Shown in pieces: positions 7,887 through 16,254 of a stretch of 64,000 bases of DNA (position 1 is its first letter; each line of letters begins with the position of its first letter). A program made the position numbers and the translations under genes. Under the pieces are notes generated by a model. It was not told the DNA's origin. It saw only the letters and a program-made list of their open reading frames with translations, and did no database searches. Source of the DNA: Pseudomonas cremoris (lineage in GTDB: Bacteria; Pseudomonadota; Gammaproteobacteria; Pseudomonadales; Pseudomonadaceae); assembly GCF_014230465.1 (NCBI RefSeq), contig NZ_JAAXCY010000008.1:1-64000 (forward strand). The letters run 5' to 3'.

Positions 7887-8708
7887 ATGAAAAAATTGTT
7901 TATTCCAACGTTGCTCGCAGGCCTGATGGCCTCCACTGCAGTTTTCGCGGCATTGCCGGCGGCAATCAAGGAAAAGGGTGAAATCAGCGCGGCCATCGTG
8001 CCGAACTATCCACCGATGGATTTCAAGGACCCGGCCACCAACAAGATCACCGGCCTGGACTTCGACCTGGGCAACGCCCTGGCCGAGCGCCTGGGCGTGA
8101 AGATCAAGTGGCAGGAAACCGGCTTCGAACAGATGCTCAGCGGGCTGACCACCAAGCGCGTAGACATCGTGTTGTCGGGCATGTCCGACACCGCCGAGCG
8201 CCAGAAGGCTGTGACCTTTATCGACTACTTCACCAGCGGCCCGCAGCTTTACACCCTGGCCAAACGTGAAGACCTCAAGGAATTGACTGACCTGTGCGGT
8301 AAAAAAGTCGGCACCAGCCGCCGCACTACCTGGCCGTCGGAAATTGCCGCGTGGAGCAAGGAAAACTGCGAAGCCGCGGGTAAGCCAGCCATCGTAGTGA
8401 TCGGCACCGAAGGCTCGGCGGATGCGCGGGCGCAGTTGCAGCAGAACCGTCTGGATGCGGCGATGCAAGGTAGCGAAACGATTCCTTACCTGATGTCGCT
8501 GGATAAAGGTAAGTACAAGCCAGTGGGCCTGGCGCTTTCCAAGCAGTTCACCGGGCTTGGGGTTGAGAAGAGCAACACGGAGCTGGTTACTGCGATCAGT
8601 GAGGCCATGCAGGCGATGATTGACGATGGCACCTACGGCAAGATCCTCAAGAAGTGGGATCTGGAGCAAGGTGCGGTCGAAAAAATCACCATCAATTCCG
8701 GCCAATAA
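7887..8708 (+). CDS. Amino acid ABC transporter substrate-binding protein
   Basis: A 273-residue periplasmic protein with signal peptide MKKLFIPTLLAGLMASTAVFA and cleavage near residue 21. The mature part is a family 3 solute-binding protein (PPMDFKDPATNKITGLDFDLGNALAERLG is the family signature region), with GLTTKRVDIVLSGMSDTAERQK in lobe I and GTSRRTTWPSEI at the hinge. Two Cys in the mature part (CGKKVGTS and SKENCEAAG) may form a disulfide. It delivers a polar or cationic amino acid-like ligand to the permease above; the exact ligand is not evident. It is the last gene of the operon, followed by a REP doublet. Confidence 0.93.
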   Translation: MKKLFIPTLLAGLMASTAVFAALPAAIKEKGEISAAIVPNYPPMDFKDPATNKITGLDFDLGNALAERLGVKIKWQETGFEQMLSGLTTKRVDIVLSGMSDTAERQKAVTFIDYFTSGPQLYTLAKREDLKELTDLCGKKVGTSRRTTWPSEIAAWSKENCEAAGKPAIVVIGTEGSADARAQLQQNRLDAAMQGSETIPYLMSLDKGKYKPVGLALSKQFTGLGVEKSNTELVTAISEAMQAMIDDGTYGKILKKWDLEQGAVEKITINSGQ

Positions 8709-8716
8709 CACAATCT

Positions 8717-8812
8717 AAATGTGGGAGCGGGCTTGCTCGCGAATGCGGTGAGTCAGTCACCGAATATATTGGCTGACACACCGAATTCGCGAGCAAGCCC
8801 GCTCCCACATTT
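8717..8812. repeat. REP doublet (main family)
   Basis: Two inverted REP units, AAATGTGGGAGCGGGCTTGC and its complement, enclose a variable ~30-base centre (GTGAGTCAGTCACCGAATATATTGGCTGACACACC). Such REPINs are non-autonomous elements mobilised by RAYT proteins. This copy follows the ABC operon. Confidence 0.9.
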
Positions 8813-8856
8813 GATCTGTGTTGTCTCGAAGCTATAACAAGGACATCCGCCCCACC

Positions 8857-10026
8857 GTGGCCACCTACTCCCTGGTAATCCGCCGCCTGATGATCTGCTC
8901 GGTGACCATCGTGGTCAGCCGCGCCATGACCAGCCCGTTGCTGGCCTTGCTGTTGAGCACCCGCCTAGGCCTCAACCAACAGGACATCGGCCTGCTGATG
9001 GGCATCGCCGTGTTCATCGCCACACTGCTGGGCCTATACGGCGGCTACATCATCGACCGCCTGGAAAAGCGCAAGCTGCTGATCCTGGCCATGTTGTCCA
9101 GCTCCATAGGCTTTCTATTGCTGACTTTTGCCAGCAACCTCTACCTCACCACTTTGACCCTGGTGATCACCGAAGCGGCGTCTGCACTGTTCCTGATCGG
9201 CTCCAAAGCCATCATCAGCGAGAACCTGCCGGTGGGCGACCGGGCCAAGGTGTTTTCGTTGCGCTATACGCTGACCAACGTCGGCTACGCCACCGGCCCG
9301 ATGGTCGGTGTGGTGATCGCCGGCCACATGCAACTGGCGCCATTTCTGATCGCCAGCGCCATCGCGTTTGGCAGCCTGTTCCTGATGATCGGCATCCCGC
9401 CCACGCAACGGGATGACAGCAACAAACCTTTGAGCTTCCTGACCACCCTGCGCACTTTGCGAAGTGATCGCACGTTGATCCTGTTCACCAGCGGCAGCCT
9501 GTTGAGCACCATCGTCCACGGGCGCTATACGCTTTATCTGTCACAGTTTCTGCTGGTGGCCTACAAGCCCGCCGAAGCGCTGAAAATTCTATCTGCGGTA
9601 CTGGCGTGCAATGCCATCACGGTGATCTTGATGCAGTACCAGATCGGCCGTTTTCTCAAACGCGAGCAACTGCGTTATTGGATCGTGTTGGGTACTCTGC
9701 TGTTCATCTGCGGGTTGATCGGGTTCAGCCTCGCGGACAGCCTGGTTACCTGGTGCGTGGCAATGTTCGTGTTCACCTTGGGCGAGATGATCATCTACCC
9801 GTCGGAATTTCTGTTTATCGACACCATCGCCCCGGATGCGCTGCGCGGCAGCTACTACGGCGCGCAAAACCTGGCGGCCTTTGGCGGGGCGATGAGCCCG
9901 GTGATATGTGGGTATTTGCTGATCAATGCGGCGCCGACCAGTATGTTTTATGCGCTGGGGGCACTGACCGCGGTGGGCGGCTCTCTGTGTTTCTTGAGTG
10001 GGCGGCGCGTAGCAGGTTCTTGCTGA
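8857..10026 (+). CDS. MFS transporter
   Basis: A ~389-residue major facilitator with about 12 membrane helices. The cytoplasmic loop 2-3 motif reads GGYIIDRLEKRKLL, a variant of the MFS A-motif GxLaDrxGrk. The family resembles DHA1-like drug or metabolite exporters; the substrate cannot be read. I prefer the GTG at 8857 with AAGGA 13 bases upstream. An upstream GTG at 8818 would place the start inside the REP doublet, and an ATG at 8890 would cut into the first helix. It may belong with the preceding amino acid importer, but the REP doublet suggests separate transcription. Confidence 0.85.
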   Translation: MATYSLVIRRLMICSVTIVVSRAMTSPLLALLLSTRLGLNQQDIGLLMGIAVFIATLLGLYGGYIIDRLEKRKLLILAMLSSSIGFLLLTFASNLYLTTLTLVITEAASALFLIGSKAIISENLPVGDRAKVFSLRYTLTNVGYATGPMVGVVIAGHMQLAPFLIASAIAFGSLFLMIGIPPTQRDDSNKPLSFLTTLRTLRSDRTLILFTSGSLLSTIVHGRYTLYLSQFLLVAYKPAEALKILSAVLACNAITVILMQYQIGRFLKREQLRYWIVLGTLLFICGLIGFSLADSLVTWCVAMFVFTLGEMIIYPSEFLFIDTIAPDALRGSYYGAQNLAAFGGAMSPVICGYLLINAAPTSMFYALGALTAVGGSLCFLSGRRVAGSC

Positions 10027-10080
10027 TATTTGCGCTGGATCCCGCTATTAATAGCGAAACTTCTCACGGACCCGAGCCCC

Positions 10081-11034
10081 ATGAAATTCGACACGGCCTA
10101 CAGCTTGAGTCTCGATGAAAAACTGTCGATCTACGACGTAAGAGACCTGAATTTCGACGAAACCACTGCCTTTGACTCCGACAAAGACAGCTTCCTCTGC
10201 CCCAACGATGAATGCCGTGCCACGTTCGATACAGGTAATGCGCTGAGCACCTTCAACGCTAAGAACGTCAATTACCTGCGCACCCCACACTTCAAAAACA
10301 AGACCAGTACTCGGCACATCGACGGCTGCCGTTACGCCAGCACGCACAAGACGACGACCGGCGAAAACGACGACGAGCGTGAAGAAAATTTTCCATCGGA
10401 ATGGTTGCTGACGCGACGACAGTACGAGCGTAAAAACCCTGTCGTAGGAACCGAAGGAAACGTCCCACTAGATCCGACGAAAGCACCTTCAAGCCGAATC
10501 TCCACTCCCCTGCCTGCCAGCGACACAGCCCCAGACAAAACCAGCGTGTTCGCCCACCCGGTGGAATGCTACGTGTCCAACATCGACGACAAGGACAAGC
10601 TCAAGTCCATGCCGTTGAAAATCGGCGACCACACCGCCACCTACTGGACGTTTTTCAAGAAGATCGAATACCTGCAAGACAACAAGGGGCTTATCTACTG
10701 GGGCAAGATCAAGGCGATCAAGGACTACACCAGCAGCTTTCGCATCGACTTCGAAAAGAAGGTGTGGCTCGACAGGAAGCCCTATTCGGTCAACGTCTAC
10801 CTGAGCAAAAAACTCATCGAGAACTACCGCAAGCGCAAGGCGTTTCTGGAGCAGATCAAGGCAGCGGCAGACAGCGAGCGGCCGTTGTATTGCTTTTTCT
10901 ATGGAGTAACGCCGGAACTGCAACAGGTACCGAGCAAGAAAAACCCCGATCAGACGTTCGGGGTGTTCAGCGCAAATATCGAAAACCTGGACCACCTGAT
11001 TATTCGAGAGGCGCCAGGGGTGGAAGGCCTTTAA
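10081..11034 (+). CDS. Uncharacterised protein with N-terminal Cys/His cluster
   Basis: A 317-residue soluble protein. I start it at ATG 10081; an upstream in-frame codon at 10030 has no better support. Residues 40-83 hold Cys40-x4-Cys45, His70, His79 and Cys83 in the context FLCPNDEC...LRTPHFKNK...RHIDGC, which looks like a zinc-binding knuckle and recalls the front end of CoiA-like proteins. A polar Thr/Ser/Pro-rich linker (~100-150) leads to a basic and aromatic C-terminal domain (~155-317, with WTFFKKIEYL and YCFFYGVTPEL). I do not recognise a family for the whole protein. It is an orphan between the MFS carrier and the LexA-boxed regulator. Confidence 0.7.
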   Translation: MKFDTAYSLSLDEKLSIYDVRDLNFDETTAFDSDKDSFLCPNDECRATFDTGNALSTFNAKNVNYLRTPHFKNKTSTRHIDGCRYASTHKTTTGENDDEREENFPSEWLLTRRQYERKNPVVGTEGNVPLDPTKAPSSRISTPLPASDTAPDKTSVFAHPVECYVSNIDDKDKLKSMPLKIGDHTATYWTFFKKIEYLQDNKGLIYWGKIKAIKDYTSSFRIDFEKKVWLDRKPYSVNVYLSKKLIENYRKRKAFLEQIKAAADSERPLYCFFYGVTPELQQVPSKKNPDQTFGVFSANIENLDHLIIREAPGVEGL

Positions 11035-11151
11035 TCAACTTGAGCACGTAACGATTGCCGATAGATGGAAGCGATCAAGCGCGGCCTTGCAGCGTTCAAA
11101 ATAGAGCAGCGCAGGCACTGAGGAAAAATCCAGTTGATGAGCGGTCAAAAC

Positions 11152-11171
11152 AACTGTACAAAAACACAGTA
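11152..11171. promoter_or_regulatory. LexA-type SOS box upstream of the XRE regulator
   Basis: The string CTGTACAAAAACACAG at 11154-11169 matches the gammaproteobacterial LexA consensus CTGT-N8-ACAG exactly, including the AT-rich centre. It overlaps TATAGT (11170-11175), a possible -10, and lies ~40 bases 5' of the regulator's ATG. SOS control is the natural inference. A partly matching string, AAAACACAGTGTACA, occurs just inside the gene near 11273. Confidence 0.65.
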
Positions 11172-11209
11172 TAGTTTGCCCTCCCCCGTCAAACCCTGGA
11201 GAAACCCCC

Positions 11210-11569
11210 ATGTCCTCCCTGGCAATGAGCTCTTTCGTCGAACAGCAGATCGTCCTGCATCAATTCACCGCAAAACACAGTGTACAAGCCCGTGCGATGC
11301 TGGGCTGGAGTCGGGAAGACCTGGCCCGCCAGGCGGGTATAGCGGTGGATGCGGTGCAACGCTTTGAAAGCCACGCCGAGGTCGAAGATGAAACCCGTTT
11401 GACCCTGGCGTTTAGGCTGGAGGCTGAGGGGCTGGTGTTTTTCCCGGGGTTTGCACCGGGGTGGGGGATGAGTGTGCGCCGGTTTGACAGCGCACCCGCA
11501 GAGCCCGCTGCGCAAGGCATCATCGCTCGCTTGATCGGTCCCACAGGACCTCAGCCCAGTGAAGCTTAG
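11210..11569 (+). CDS. Small XRE-family (Cro/CI-like) regulator
   Basis: A 119-residue protein with one helix-turn-helix, ARAMLGWSREDLARQAGIAVDAVQRFE, at about residues 27-53, of the lambda-repressor-like fold. The C-terminal part (residues ~65-119) is short, with no recognisable dimerisation or protease domain, so it is not itself a LexA/CI-type autocleaving repressor. The start is supported by GGAG 8 bases upstream. A perfect LexA-type box precedes it, so it may be a DNA-damage-induced switch. There is no prophage around it, and its targets are unknown. Confidence 0.8.
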   Translation: MSSLAMSSFVEQQIVLHQFTAKHSVQARAMLGWSREDLARQAGIAVDAVQRFESHAEVEDETRLTLAFRLEAEGLVFFPGFAPGWGMSVRRFDSAPAEPAAQGIIARLIGPTGPQPSEA

Positions 11570-11729
11570 CGCCCAGCACTCTCCGGCTTCTGAGTCCGGC
11601 GGTGTTCAGACGTATGACCAAGGCCACGAACTGCCTCGATGGCCTTGGGTGTAAACCGCGCCGTACTTTATGACTCAAACACTGGAAACAATCGCCACTG
11701 CATTCCTGCACGTTGAGATTTAAGTACGG

Positions 11730-13271
11730 TCAGTCGCTCTTTTCTGTCGTCTCAACCACTTCGTCTGCATTCACAAACTCTGGCGAGAAAGGTACGCCAG
11801 GCAGAAAGGCAGGTTCCCTGATCGCTTGCGACGCCTGTTCATAACCATAGGCAATCGACAGCAACGTAGCCTCGCTGTTACCCGTACCGTATAGGTGAAG
11901 CGCGGTGGGCATACCTTCATCATCCATTCCGGACGGTATCGATATGCCTGGATAGCCCGCCGCAGCGCTGAAGAAGTAGCTGTGGGACAGAAAGTTCGAG
12001 AGCATCGCGTCGAGCTTATGTTCCTTGAGCGGCTCATCAATGGTTTTCTGGAAAACCGGCACGATGTCTTCCCACAATTTTTCGCGTTGCTCTTGAGGCA
12101 CGTCCAAGCCATTGATCATTTCCAGCAGCGCCTGGTCAGGATCTCCAGGCTGTTGGTCGCGCTTGTTGAACGCGATCAGTTCCGACAACGATTTGACCGG
12201 CAACCCGTTCCGGCCGGCCAAGTACCCTTCGAGCTGATGCTTGACGTCTGCAAACAGCGCATCGTTATAGCCCTCATAGGTTTCTTGCGAAACGCCATCA
12301 TCCAATCGGCCTATCGGCACCAGAATCGCACCCTTGTCCTTCAATACCTCAAGCGCCTGCTCAAAGTGCTTCCTGTCCGCTCGTATTGCCGGGTTACGTG
12401 CATCGTCTGCAGACAACTCAGGCAAAGGCGTATAGCCGATTCGCTTGTCTTTTAACGCATCATCACGTAACCCATCGTCGTAGGTATGGGTTTCGGTCAT
12501 GGCGTTGAGGGCTTGCGCCGCATCACAGATATTTCGCGTAAACGTACCGACTGTATCCATCCGGGAGCTGGTCATGACGCCCTCGGTGCTGATCAAGCCT
12601 GCCGTGGTTTTTAGTCCGAAAACGCCGTTATACGCTGCGGGGGCGATAATCGAACCATTGGTTTCAACCCCTAAGGCCAGCGGCACATGTCCTTGGGCCA
12701 CTGCCACCGCAGAACCTGAACTTGAACCCGCTACCTGGCCACCTAACCGATGGGGATTGAGCGTCTGGCCGCCGCGTGAGCTCCACCCATCAGCCGGTGA
12801 CTCAGACCGAAAGTTGGACAACTCGCTCATGTTGGTTTTACCCACGATCACTACACCCGCCCTCAACAAATTGTCGACGACCTTCGCATTCTTTGTTGCG
12901 GGCGCCCCCACCAACGCCTTGGAGCCTGCGCTTGTCTGCATGCGGTCTTTGGTTTCAAACACATCTTTGAGCGCTATCGGAACGCCGTGTAGATAACCGC
13001 GCACATGGCCCTTTGCACGTTCATGATCTCGCGCCTTTGCCTCTTTCCGGGCATCTGGGTTGGTTTCGACAAATGCGTTACCGCCTTGTAACCCCTGATC
13101 AATGTGGGCGATTTGCTTCAATGAGTCTTTAACCAGGGACTCTGACGTCACCCCACCTTGCCCAGCCATCTCTCCCGACATCTGGCAGGCACTCTTGAAG
13201 CCTTGCACAGGATTGGAAAGTGTCTGGAACAGGCCCGTTGCCCAACCCAAGGACGAAATTGGTCCAATCAT
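11730..13271 (-). CDS. Amidase signature family hydrolase
   Basis: A 513-residue amidase-signature enzyme, which hydrolyses C-N amide bonds. The Ser-cisSer-Lys triad is visible: Lys102 in ALKDVF, the cis-Ser near 183 in the GSSSGSA loop, and nucleophile Ser207 in VETNGSIIAP. I begin at ATG 13271 (MIGPISSLGW), which has GAGGG upstream; the longer reading from 13325 has no such support. The first ~50 residues are Gly/Ser/Gln-rich with an amphipathic look and no signal peptide. The substrate is unknown; it could be a carboxamide or a Glu/Asp amide of a small molecule. The truncated paralogue just upstream suggests a tandem duplication. Confidence 0.9.
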   Translation of the reverse strand: MIGPISSLGWATGLFQTLSNPVQGFKSACQMSGEMAGQGGVTSESLVKDSLKQIAHIDQGLQGGNAFVETNPDARKEAKARDHERAKGHVRGYLHGVPIALKDVFETKDRMQTSAGSKALVGAPATKNAKVVDNLLRAGVVIVGKTNMSELSNFRSESPADGWSSRGGQTLNPHRLGGQVAGSSSGSAVAVAQGHVPLALGVETNGSIIAPAAYNGVFGLKTTAGLISTEGVMTSSRMDTVGTFTRNICDAAQALNAMTETHTYDDGLRDDALKDKRIGYTPLPELSADDARNPAIRADRKHFEQALEVLKDKGAILVPIGRLDDGVSQETYEGYNDALFADVKHQLEGYLAGRNGLPVKSLSELIAFNKRDQQPGDPDQALLEMINGLDVPQEQREKLWEDIVPVFQKTIDEPLKEHKLDAMLSNFLSHSYFFSAAAGYPGISIPSGMDDEGMPTALHLYGTGNSEATLLSIAYGYEQASQAIREPAFLPGVPFSPEFVNADEVVETTEKSD

Positions 13272-13382
13272 GAAATGACCCTCTATTTGACTGAATGTTA
13301 GGGGTATCCATGGATAGCCCGGCACCAGTCTAAGAAGCCAACCACGCTGCGCCGTTGAGGCGAATCCTGCCGCCTGATCAGA

Positions 13383-14147
13383 TCACTCTCTATCGGACGT
13401 GGGCATCAAGACGGCCTGTTGTAGTAGCTGGCGATAAACCTGCACCAGTGCCATCAAACGATCACCTGCCCAACGGGCGCCGTAAAACCAAAGCTTCGTT
13501 CCATCCACTAGAGACTCACACAACCCTGGGTACCCGCTCTTGCAGGCGCCGTGAAACGCAGCACTGCTACTTTCAGACACCACGGCGTCAAGACGATGTT
13601 CGCTTACGCATGCATCGATTTCATTTCGAGTCTGCAGGGTGAATTGATTGGCAGCGTCGCTGCGATGTGACTCCACCGGCACCAATAGCGCACCCGCCGA
13701 GCGCAGGGTATTCAAGGCCTGGAGGAACGCCGCACTGTGGCACATAGCCTCAGCTTCTCCAGCGCCCACATATTGGTGGGCAAACCCTATGCGCCAGCCA
13801 GCCAACGCCTGGACGGAGGTGAAGGTGCTGTTATTCAGCACTACGGGGACTTCCACCATCAAGGGGCCCTCGGGGTCGATGCCACTCAAGGCATTGAGTG
13901 ACAATGCCGGATCACGGACAGTTTTCATCAGCGGCCCAGGCACATCGAGCCTGGGAACGGGGGGGCTCGTTACCGGATGTTCAGAAGCGTGGGGCGCAGC
14001 CCCGAACGCAATACCGCGTTTGCCTGGGCTCTCGTTCGTATTGTCGGAAAACGTCGACGGCGCAATGCAGTCTGAGGATGACGATGGGGCGCGCCCTGTG
14101 GGGCAAGGCATGTATGGACGCCAATATTTCCTACACTTTTCGTCCAT
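13383..14147 (-). pseudogene. Truncated amidase-like remnant
   Basis: A 254-codon reading frame matching only the distal part of an amidase: PRLDVPGPLMKTVRDPALSLNALSG aligns with the neighbour's DTVGTFTRNICDAAQALNAM, and GWRIGFAHQY plus GALLVPVESHR match its RIGYTPLP and GAILVPIGR. The Lys and cis-Ser regions are absent. At the nucleophile position the neighbour's NGSIIAP is replaced by SDCIAPS, so catalysis is not expected. It ends 58 bases before the next stop-to-stop frame of the intact amidase begins. Only ~110 bases separate it from the MBL gene, so the missing 5' half is not hidden nearby. It could still be expressed as an amidase-derived protein, but decay is likelier. Confidence 0.6.
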
Positions 14148-14157
14148 CCTGAGCGAC

Positions 14158-14181
14158 TCCCGAGAATTAGAATTCCCGGGA
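14158..14181. repeat. 24-base near-palindrome
   Basis: TCCCGAGAATT and AATTCCCGGGA are separated by AG, so 10 of 11 positions are complementary. It lies just upstream of the amidase remnant and downstream of the MBL gene. It could be an operator or a decayed terminator; no T tract follows. Confidence 0.45.
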
Positions 14182-14256
14182 TCATCGCACCGTCATCGTG
14201 CGCTTGTCGCAAGGTGGAAACACCTTGAAAATTCCTTTTTCCAGGGCAGCTGTTTC

Positions 14257-15315
14257 TTAGCCTACCGCACGATCTTCAACGCCTTGGGTCTCCACCGCCA
14301 ACCACCACGCATGCCCACGCTCAGGTTGGTTCAAGCTGAACGCTTGCCCCATCGGCGGCGTGGTTATCGACACATTGCGTTCCCAGGCCAGGGCCATGAT
14401 GCGGTCGAACGGCTCGTGCCAGGCATGGAACGCCAAGTCGAAAGTGCCGTTGTGAATCGGCAGCAGCCAGCGGCCCTTTAGGTCGATATGCGCCTGTAAG
14501 GTTTGCTCCGGCTGCATGTGCACGTGTGGCCAGTCGACGTTGTAAGCACCGGTTTCCATCAGGGTCAGATCAAACGGGCCGTACTGCTCGCCAATACGTT
14601 TGAAGCCATCGAAGTAACCGGTGTCGCCGCTGAAAAAAATCCGCCGCGCACCGTCGATCATCACCCAGGAACACCAAAGGGTCTGGTTGGCATCAAACAG
14701 CCCGCGCCCAGAAAAATGCTGTGCGGGCGTGGCAACAAAACGAATGCCATCGACCTCGGTGCCTTGCCACCAGTCCAGTTGCCGCACTTTGCTGGCATCC
14801 ACACCCCATTTGATCAGAATATCGCCTACACCCAGCGGCGCCAGGAAGTAACGGGTCTTCGCGGCCAATTGGACGACAGCCTTGTGGTCAAGATGGTCGT
14901 AGTGGTTGTGGGAAAGGATCACCGCTTCCAACGGCGGCAGGTCTTCAAGGCTGATGGGCGGCTGATGGAAACGTTTGGGGCCGGCCCAACTGAATGGCGA
15001 GGCGCGCTCGGCGAATACGGGGTCGGTGACCCAGAACTTGCCGCGCATTTTCATCAGCACGGTGGAATGCCCGAGGCGGAATACGCTGTGATCAGGTGCC
15101 GCCATCAACTGCTCGCGGGTCAGCGGTTGCACCGGAATTTGCCCTACCGGTCGCGTACTGCGCGGTTTGTTGAATAGCATGTTCCAGAAGATACGCAGGG
15201 TTTTACCAAAGCCGCCGTGCTGCACGGGGGCGTCATTACTGAAGTGGCCTTGATCCTGTTCAGCAGGCTTGAGCGCCACAGGTGAAGGGTCGATACGCGA
15301 TGAAATGGTGGCCAT
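14257..15315 (-). CDS. MBL-fold metallo-hydrolase (NAPE-PLD/UlaG-like)
   Basis: A 352-residue metallo-beta-lactamase-fold protein. The dinuclear zinc motif is SHNHYDHLDH (~residues 136-145); further ligands are the His in TPAQHFSGRG, Asp in FFSGDTGY and His in LLPIHNGTFDL. The pattern resembles bacterial proteins related to N-acylphosphatidylethanolamine phospholipase D, which act on lipid or phosphodiester substrates. An N-terminal extension (~55 residues) precedes the fold and has no signal peptide. It is divergent from a TetR regulator, with a shared operator overlapping its promoter region, so TetR repression is likely. Confidence 0.88.
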   Translation of the reverse strand: MATISSRIDPSPVALKPAEQDQGHFSNDAPVQHGGFGKTLRIFWNMLFNKPRSTRPVGQIPVQPLTREQLMAAPDHSVFRLGHSTVLMKMRGKFWVTDPVFAERASPFSWAGPKRFHQPPISLEDLPPLEAVILSHNHYDHLDHKAVVQLAAKTRYFLAPLGVGDILIKWGVDASKVRQLDWWQGTEVDGIRFVATPAQHFSGRGLFDANQTLWCSWVMIDGARRIFFSGDTGYFDGFKRIGEQYGPFDLTLMETGAYNVDWPHVHMQPEQTLQAHIDLKGRWLLPIHNGTFDLAFHAWHEPFDRIMALAWERNVSITTPPMGQAFSLNQPERGHAWWLAVETQGVEDRAVG

Positions 15316-15343
15316 TATCAGGAGACTCCGTTGGTCCGCTCAT

Positions 15344-15367
15344 AAATTACACTGCACAGTGTAGTTT
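15344..15367. promoter_or_regulatory. TetR-family operator between MBL and tetR genes
   Basis: AAATTACACTG and CAGTGTAGTTT form an inverted repeat with one mismatch in 11 pairs and a 2-base centre. It sits 29 bases from the MBL start codon in the divergent promoter region, the expected place for autoregulation by the adjacent TetR protein. Confidence 0.7.
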
Positions 15368-15395
15368 CAAGATTGCAACAAAATTCGGAACAAGT

Positions 15396-15414
15396 AAACT
15401 ACCGAGTGTAATTT
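15396..15414. promoter_or_regulatory. Second, partial TetR operator site
   Basis: AAACTAC-CGA-GTGTAATTT repeats the outer arms of the 15344 operator (AGTGTAATTT matches the exact complement of its left arm) with shorter spacing. It lies 25 bases upstream of the tetR start, so it may be a weaker autoregulatory site. Confidence 0.5.
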
Positions 15415-15438
15415 TACCGAAAGAGACGAGCGCCACCC

Positions 15439-16065
15439 ATGACTGCCCCTCGACGCCTCACCGACCGCAAACGCGAAGCCATTGTGGCTGCCGCCATCGC
15501 CGAGTTTCGCGATAACGGTTTCGAGGTCACCAGCATGGACAAGATTGCCGCCACCGCAGGGGTGTCCAAACGCACGGTGTACAACCACTTCCCCAGCAAG
15601 GAAGAGTTGTTCGCCGAAATTCTCCATCAACTCTGGGCCAGCAGCGTCGCGCAGTTGGATGTGAGCTACGACCGCAACCGCCCGCTGCGCGATCAATTGC
15701 GCGGGTTGTTGGAGGCGAAGATGCAGATGATGTCGGATGCCAATTTCCTCGACTTGGCTCGCGTTGCCATCGCCGCCACCATCCATTCGCCGGAACGTGC
15801 GCAAGACATGGTCAACCGTCTGAGCAAGCGGGAAGAAGGCTTCACCCAGTGGGTACGCGCCGCCCAGGAAGACGGCCGCCTTAGCGGCAACGACCCAGCA
15901 TTTGCCGCCCACCAGATCCAAGGCATGCTCAAGGCCTTCGCCTTCTGGCCGCAGATTACCCTCGGTCAGCCTATTCTCGACGCCGCCAGCCAGGCCAGTG
16001 TGATCGAGTCGGCCATCGACCTGTTTCTGGCCGGTTATGAGGTTAATCCCCCTCCTGCGCAGTAA
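15439..16065 (+). CDS. TetR/AcrR-family transcriptional regulator
   Basis: A 208-residue regulator. The N-terminal HTH reads IVAAAIAEFRDNGFEVTSMDKIAATAGVSKRTVYNHFPSKEELF (residues ~14-57), classic TetR. The helical C-terminal domain (WASSVAQLDV onward) resembles the AefR-like group with the TetR_C_7-type fold. It should repress itself and the divergent MBL hydrolase through the AAATTACACTG inverted repeats, with release by an unknown ligand, possibly a lipid-like substrate of the hydrolase. Confidence 0.9.
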   Translation: MTAPRRLTDRKREAIVAAAIAEFRDNGFEVTSMDKIAATAGVSKRTVYNHFPSKEELFAEILHQLWASSVAQLDVSYDRNRPLRDQLRGLLEAKMQMMSDANFLDLARVAIAATIHSPERAQDMVNRLSKREEGFTQWVRAAQEDGRLSGNDPAFAAHQIQGMLKAFAFWPQITLGQPILDAASQASVIESAIDLFLAGYEVNPPPAQ

Positions 16066-16254
16066 AACCCTGTTGTATGAACGACATTTCAGGTCGCTTT
16101 TGACGCATTCGCCCTCTGTTTTGCGCAAATGGCCTGAAAGGACACTGATTATTCCCACGCGAATCACTGACAATATTCACAGGTGTTATCCGATCAACGG
16201 TTACCTCGCGAACGCGTGTTGTCGTATCTGCAAAAAGAGTTGACCCAGGAATCT

